This document shows, in pieces, positions 34,198 to 37,237 of a stretch of 37,237 bases of DNA. Each line of letters opens with the position of its first letter. Within the stretch, counting starts at the first letter, position 1. The DNA comes from Syntrophobacterales bacterium. GTDB lineage: Bacteria > Desulfobacterota > Desulfobaccia > Desulfobaccales > 0-14-0-80-60-11. The position numbers were made by a program, and so were the translations under genes. Location: positions 64,645 through 101,881 of the forward strand of contig JAGVAH010000048.1 of assembly GCA_020060385.1 (NCBI GenBank). Direction: 5' to 3'. The notes under the pieces are model-generated. The model saw nothing but the letters and a program-made list of their open reading frames with translations. It had not been told where the DNA came from and made no database searches.

Positions 34198-34229
34198 AAA
34201 GGGCGGACCCCAGGGTCCGCCCCTTTTTT
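34198..34229 (+). terminator. bidirectional intrinsic terminator
   Basis: GGGCGGACCC (34201-34210) and GGGTCCGCCC (34213-34222) form a near-perfect stem, followed by C and six T (34224-34229). On the other strand the stem is followed by TTTGTT. It lies between the DUF2283 gene (plus strand) and the FMN reductase gene (minus strand), which converge, so it can end both transcripts. Confidence 0.85.
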
Positions 34230-34248
34230 ATGTCTGGGGTGGGGGGAT

Positions 34249-34278
34249 GGGGGCAGGGGTCTGTGACCCCTGGCCCCC
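34249..34278. repeat. G-tract/C-tract inverted repeat
   Basis: GGGGGCAGGGGTC (34249-34261), loop TGT, GACCCCTGGCCCCC (34265-34278), a stem with one bulged C. It lies 14 bases from the stop of the FMN reductase gene and is followed by CCCCAACTCTCTCACCCCTC. Almost the same C-rich word follows the element at 35781-35812. Confidence 0.7.
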
Positions 34279-34291
34279 TTCCCCAACTCTC

Positions 34292-34990
34292 TCACCCCTC
34301 CCCGCCGCTCGCCCAGAACTCCCGGGCCAGGCGGGCCATGAGGTCCGGGGGGGCCAGGGGTTGGGTGATGGCGCTCATGGTCTCGGGGTTGACCTGGCCA
34401 AAGCGCACCACTTCTTCCCCGGCCAGGGTGAGGGCGTCCAGGACCGGCTGGACGGTTACCTGAAATTCGGGCACGGAGAGAAATTCCGCGGAATGCCGGT
34501 AGATTTCGGCGATGAGATCACCGGCCAGGCACATGCGCCAGGTCAGCGACATGGCGTCGAACATGGATTGCTCCCAAAAGCCGCAGACGCTCAGAGCCAC
34601 CACTTTGGGCATCTTCTCGAAGCGGTGGGGGACGGCTCCCTCCGGGACTTCTTTTAGGGGGTCCATCATGGGCAGGGTGCGCTCCACGAAGAGTTTCATG
34701 CGGGCGTTCAAGGTGGCGTGGTAGATGGGGGAGGCCAGGACCACCACATCGGCCTGGAGGTAGCGGTCAAAGAGGGTTTCCGTCATGTCGTCCTTTTGGA
34801 CGCATTTACCCGGGGTCTTAAGCCAGCAACTGTAGCAGCCCAGGCAGTGGTTGATTTTGTATTGCCGCAGATAGAGGGTCTCGGCCACGGCCCCGGCCCT
34901 TCTGGCGCCGGTCAGAAAGGTCTGCAACACCAATTCGGTCTTACTGGTCTCGTTATCCCGGGGACTGCTGTTAAGAGCCAAAATGTTCAT
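34292..34990 (-). CDS. NADPH-dependent FMN reductase / flavodoxin-fold iron-sulfur-type protein
   Basis: A 232-residue protein. The N-terminus MNILALNSSPRDNETSKTELVLQ is the FMN phosphate-binding loop of the NAD(P)H-dependent FMN reductase group. A CLGCYSCWLKTPGKC cluster (about 49-63) followed by DDM matches the Cys-rich loop found in iron-sulfur flavoproteins and related reductases. VVLASPIYHATLNARMKLFVER is the second FMN-contact region. It probably carries electrons between NAD(P)H or ferredoxin and a quinone or other acceptor in the cytoplasm. The four Cys could bind a 4Fe-4S cluster. The ATG at 34990 has GGGAGGT upstream. It converges with the DUF2283 gene. Confidence 0.88.
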   Translation of the reverse strand: MNILALNSSPRDNETSKTELVLQTFLTGARRAGAVAETLYLRQYKINHCLGCYSCWLKTPGKCVQKDDMTETLFDRYLQADVVVLASPIYHATLNARMKLFVERTLPMMDPLKEVPEGAVPHRFEKMPKVVALSVCGFWEQSMFDAMSLTWRMCLAGDLIAEIYRHSAEFLSVPEFQVTVQPVLDALTLAGEEVVRFGQVNPETMSAITQPLAPPDLMARLAREFWASGGEG

Positions 34991-35135
34991 CAGGACCTCC
35001 CATGAAAAAGAGAATTTTGGGAAAAGCTAAGAAAGGCGGACCTTGCCCGCCCCATACCTCTCTTAGGGGTGGTTAGCGGATGAGGTGTAACGGAGGGGGC
35101 GAGGCCCATAGCCTCCATCCTCTTTCCCTGCGAAC

Positions 35136-35353
35136 TTACTCGAATTCGCTGCGGGAAATTCCCGATTGTCGGACGATTGATTTTAAAGTACCGGTTTTCA
35201 GCGTTGCATGGTCGGGGACCGGAACGGTTATGGTGCTGTTAGCCACCTTTTTTGCATGACGATATGGCTGCCGCGGCTGCGAACTTCGGCAAATCCGTGC
35301 CGGGACAGGATTTGACAGACCCCTTTGCCTGAGAGAACCCGCAGTTTATCCAA
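35136..35353 (-). pseudogene. hicA: frameshifted HicA-type mRNA interferase toxin
   Basis: From a TTG at 35353, overlapping the hicB stop, the frame reads LRVLSGKGVCQIL, HGFAEVRSRGSHIVMQK as expected for HicA, including the Gly-Ser-His active-site region. It then derails to RWLTAP and stops at 35228. The true continuation is in the next frame: VANSTITVPVPDH, LKTGTLKSIVRQSGI, SRSEFE to TAA at 35136-35138. One base is missing in the A-run of the coding strand (six T on the plus strand at 35248-35253): seven would restore MQKKVANST. Full-length HicA would cleave mRNA in the absence of HicB. The lesion makes an inactive product unless it is a sequence error. Confidence 0.75.
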
Positions 35354-35567
35354 CCGCGACCTCGACTTGGGTAACGTAAACCTCGCCCCGCAGGCGTTCC
35401 TGGATTTCTTGGGGGGAGGCAGACTCAAAAAACAGTTCCAAGGCTTCCCGGAGGTTTTCCCGGGCCTCCTGGATGGTGTCCCCCTGGCTGGCGATATCCA
35501 ATTCCGGACAGAGAGCGACATAGCCATCCGCTTCCCGTTCAATAATAGCGGTAAGCTGCCGTTTCAT
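35346..35567 (-). CDS. hicB: HicB-type antitoxin
   Basis: A 73-residue protein with the HicB partial RNase H-like fold: LTAIIEREADGYVALCPELDIASQGDTIQEARENLREALELFFE. It binds and neutralises HicA and probably represses its own promoter, although no extra DNA-binding domain is visible. The ATG at 35567 has GAGGAA eight bases upstream and is preferred over a TTG at 35588. Its stop overlaps the possible hicA start by a few bases. The antitoxin-first order is one of the two usual hicAB arrangements. Confidence 0.85.
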   Translation of the reverse strand: MKRQLTAIIEREADGYVALCPELDIASQGDTIQEARENLREALELFFESASPQEIQERLRGEVYVTQVEVAVG

Positions 35568-35780
35568 AAGGCGTTCCTCGTTTTTCAAGGATTTATTGCC
35601 TCTGTAATTTGTTTATATCTAAATTTTCCATTATTTTGTAACAAAAACGAAATGACAACCAAAAGGGCTCTCAATGTCTTGGGGAGCCAGGTCCCACCAT
35701 ATTTGGCGGCTAAGATGGCGGAAACACTGGTCTTTTCTAATATTAGTGTATGGGGTTGGGGGATGGAGCGTGGGGAAGGG

Positions 35781-35812
35781 GGCAGGGGGCCGCGCCCCCC
35801 TGGCCCCCTGCC
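35781..35812. repeat. G-tract/C-tract inverted repeat near the secreted-protein gene
   Basis: GGCAGGGGGCC (35781-35791) pairs perfectly with GGCCCCCTGCC (35802-35812) around a ten-base loop. The following CCCCACTCTCTTTCCCCTC resembles the C-rich word at 34279-34297. It is close to the 3' end of the gene on the right, like the other members. Confidence 0.7.
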
Positions 35813-35827
35813 CCACTCTCTTTCCCC

Positions 35828-36274
35828 TCAATTCATCCTGATGGTCAAGCCCTGGGGGCCGAGGTTCAGTTTGACCCCCTGTTGGGTGGCGGCAAGATCG
35901 ATAACCGCCCCCCGTTAGTTTTGCATGGCCAGGCCGGCCACGCCCCCGGCCAGGGCTATCCCTGCCCCCAGCGCGCCGTAGGTGCCGCTGAGGTCCCGGG
36001 GCTTTCGCAGGTTATAGACCTTGCCCCGGGCCCGGATCTTGGCGAAGCCCACGTCCCCCACGCTCAAGCCCTCCACGTGGAAGGGGTACTTCTTCCCTTT
36101 AAACCAGAGAACCCCGTGGCCCCAACTGACGCCCACAATCGCGCCCACCCCTTTCAGGTCGATGGTTACGTGGCCCACCGAGGGCAGGGGCTTTTTGGCC
36201 CCCAGGGGAGATGCGGAGAGGATCAGGGAAATTGCCACCAACAGCAGCAAACCGCTGCGCCCCAGACGTGCCAT
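35828..36274 (-). pseudogene. small exported DUF1134-like protein interrupted by an in-frame stop
   Basis: Begins at ATG 36274 with a signal peptide (LLLLVAISLILSASPLGA), then GVGAIVGVSWGHGVLWFKGKKY, HVEGLSVGDVGFAKIRARGKVYNL and a Gly-rich segment ending GLAMQN. A TAA follows at 35915-35917. In the same frame a further 28 codons read RGAVIDLAATQQGVKLNLG, PQGLTIRMN and end in TGA at 35828-35830. This tail looks like the natural C-terminus of the family, which as I recall resembles DUF1134 (EipA-like, envelope protein), so the TAA is likely a nonsense mutation or a base-call error. The truncated product would still be exported at 119 residues. GGGGAAG lies before the ATG. Confidence 0.65.
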
Positions 36275-36480
36275 TGATCTTCCCCCTTTGGCAGAAAACC
36301 GTCTTGGATTTGACCCTCAAATTAGGAAACCGGGGAAGAAAGTCAAGTCCCTTTCGGCTGAGAAATAGAGCCTCACCGGTTAAAAATAAGTTCCATAAAC
36401 AATAGAGAAAAGTGCGCCCCGGCGGGTCGTTATCTTTTTTTACATCTTTTAGCAATTTCTTGAATCGTTAACAATTGACT

Positions 36481-36510
36481 TTGAAATTGCAATTGGTTGA
36501 TGATGATAAT
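36481..36510 (+). promoter_or_regulatory. possible promoter of the beta-helix protein gene
   Basis: TTGAAA (36481-36486), 18 bases, GATAAT (36505-36510), five of six matches to the -10 hexamer. It lies about 64 bases before the ATG at 36574 in an AT-rich region. The repeated TGATGA/ATAATCA words next to the -10 could be a binding site, but no family of regulator is assigned. Confidence 0.4.
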
Positions 36511-36573
36511 CAATACCCCGGGGTCTTGGGTTGGCGGCCCTGTGAGAAGACTATCGCGTAAAAGGAGAAGCTT

Positions 36574-37226
36574 ATGAAAAGGCGAATATGGTTTCTTGTA
36601 CTGGTAATAGTCTTGTTCTTAAACGGCTCCGTTGCCTGGGGGATGATGGCTTTTACGTAGTGATGGCAGGCGGCGGGGTGGGTAAAAAGATTACCAGCCT
36701 GCCTTACGAAATCACGGCTCCCGGTTTCTATTACCTATCCGGGAATTTAAACGCCGCCAGAGTAGATGGCATTACTATCTCTGCCGACGATGTCACCCTC
36801 GATCTCATGGGCTTTCAAATCAACGGCACTAGCAGTTCCAACGGCATATCATGCACGGATAGGAAGAACATTGAGGTCCGCAACGGTACGTTGAGAGGGT
36901 GGAATTCTGGATTTTATGCGAATGGAGGAACTTCCCACCAACTCATCAATCTCAGATTGATTGGAAATTATAACGGCATAGCTACTCATGCGTTTTCCAT
37001 AATTAAGGGCTGTATCGCCTGTGATAATATTAATGAAGGCATTTTTGCGAGTGGTCAAAGCACGATTTCCGGTTGCCACGTTACAAACTGTCCTTCTGGC
37101 ATTGTTAACACCAACGGAAGGATTGAAGGCAATATTGTTAGGGATTGTAGTTTGGGTGGTATTGATGGAAGCGGCATCATAATTATACTGGTTGCCAAAA
37201 GTTTTTTCCGCCCCCCCTCACCCTAA
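36574..37226 (+). pseudogene. frameshifted exported right-handed beta-helix protein
   Basis: ATG 36574 has AGGAG seven bases upstream and begins a clear signal peptide (MKRRIWFLVLVIVLFLNG, then SVAWG). In that frame a TAG follows at 36658-36660. The mature protein continues in the next frame: DDGFYVVMAGGGVGKKITS, APGFYYLSGNL, DGITISADDVTLDLMGF, GTLRGWNSGFYANGG. The joint is a run of five G at 36638-36642; six would join the frames. Repeating GI/GN patterns show a parallel beta-helix (NosD/pectate-lyase-like) of unknown substrate. Near 37190 the C-terminus turns into SFFRPPSP, where the C-rich intergenic repeat starts, so the end is also truncated. The protein is not intact as given. Confidence 0.7.
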
Positions 37227-37237
37227 CCCTCTCCCCC
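37200..37237. repeat. C-rich dispersed repeat running off the window
   Basis: Starts TTTTTTCCGCCCCCCCTCA and continues CCCTAACCCTCTCCCCC to the window end. This wording is typical of an intergenic C-rich/G-rich inverted repeat found in many genomes; only the first arm is in view. It supplies the stop codon of the beta-helix frame. Confidence 0.55.

Noticed and set aside
36490-36520. Fur-box-like TGATGATGATAATCA words upstream of the beta-helix gene
   Set aside because: The match to a Fur consensus is partial and the region is AT-rich, so chance is likely; only the promoter possibility was kept.

Overview
The window looks like a chromosomal segment of a GC-rich, Gram-negative, probably anaerobic bacterium. 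The best guess is a member of the Desulfobacterota. This rests on the gene mix (two-subunit pyruvate-carboxylase-like enzymes, a MEMO/AmmeMemoRadiSam protein, DUF3124, a TrkA-domain Kef antiporter, an outer-membrane autotransporter) and on abundant GC-rich intergenic palindromes. It is an inference from family content, not from a marker gene.

Layout. (1) 1-7.9 kb, minus strand: a Ser/Thr phosphorylation module with a glycine-zipper lipoprotein (cut by the edge), a kinase with TPRs, a VWA-TM-FHA protein, a zinc-ribbon FHA protein, two PP2C phosphatases, and an M48 peptidase fused to FHA that seems to lack its third zinc ligand. (2) 8-17.4 kb, minus strand: glycogen phosphorylase, a P2-type cation ATPase with a triplicated insert, a tandem universal stress protein, a Kef-type antiporter and a membrane histidine kinase. 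(3) 18-21 kb: DUF3124 and CBS proteins divergent from an ArsB/NhaD-family transporter. (4) 21-23.1 kb, a genomic scar: a broken AI-2E-family transporter, tRNA-Leu(UAA), a tyrosine-integrase fossil, a small secreted protein, and a second decayed 5' half of the same tRNA. (5) 23.2-25.6 kb: a hybrid histidine kinase. (6) 26-33.4 kb, plus strand: biotin carboxylase, an autotransporter, a carboxyltransferase-like protein lacking the usual active-site lysine and a biotin domain, and a MEMO protein. (7) 33.5 kb to the end: two toxin-antitoxin-like pairs, an FMN reductase, a small secreted protein and a beta-helix protein. Here the DUF4258 gene, hicA, the secreted-protein gene and the beta-helix gene all carry single-site lesions. 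Three are one-base losses, two of them in clear homopolymers, so either gene decay or sequence error is possible.

How the genes fit together. In the left module the kinase would phosphorylate Thr residues, the FHA domains would read them and the PP2C enzymes would erase them. Several members are membrane anchored, which suggests a link between envelope events and cytoplasmic phospho-signalling. It resembles the kinase/PP2C/FHA regulators of type VI secretion and the VWA/PP2C/kinase triads known from tellurite-type stress systems, but no secretion or Ter genes are visible. Biotin carboxylase and the carboxyltransferase-like protein look like the two halves of a pyruvate-carboxylase-type enzyme, although the second half is atypical.

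No CRISPR array, complete insertion sequence, rRNA or intact prophage is visible. Start codons were chosen from ribosome-binding sites and family length. Function calls rest on motifs recognised by eye, without database search.
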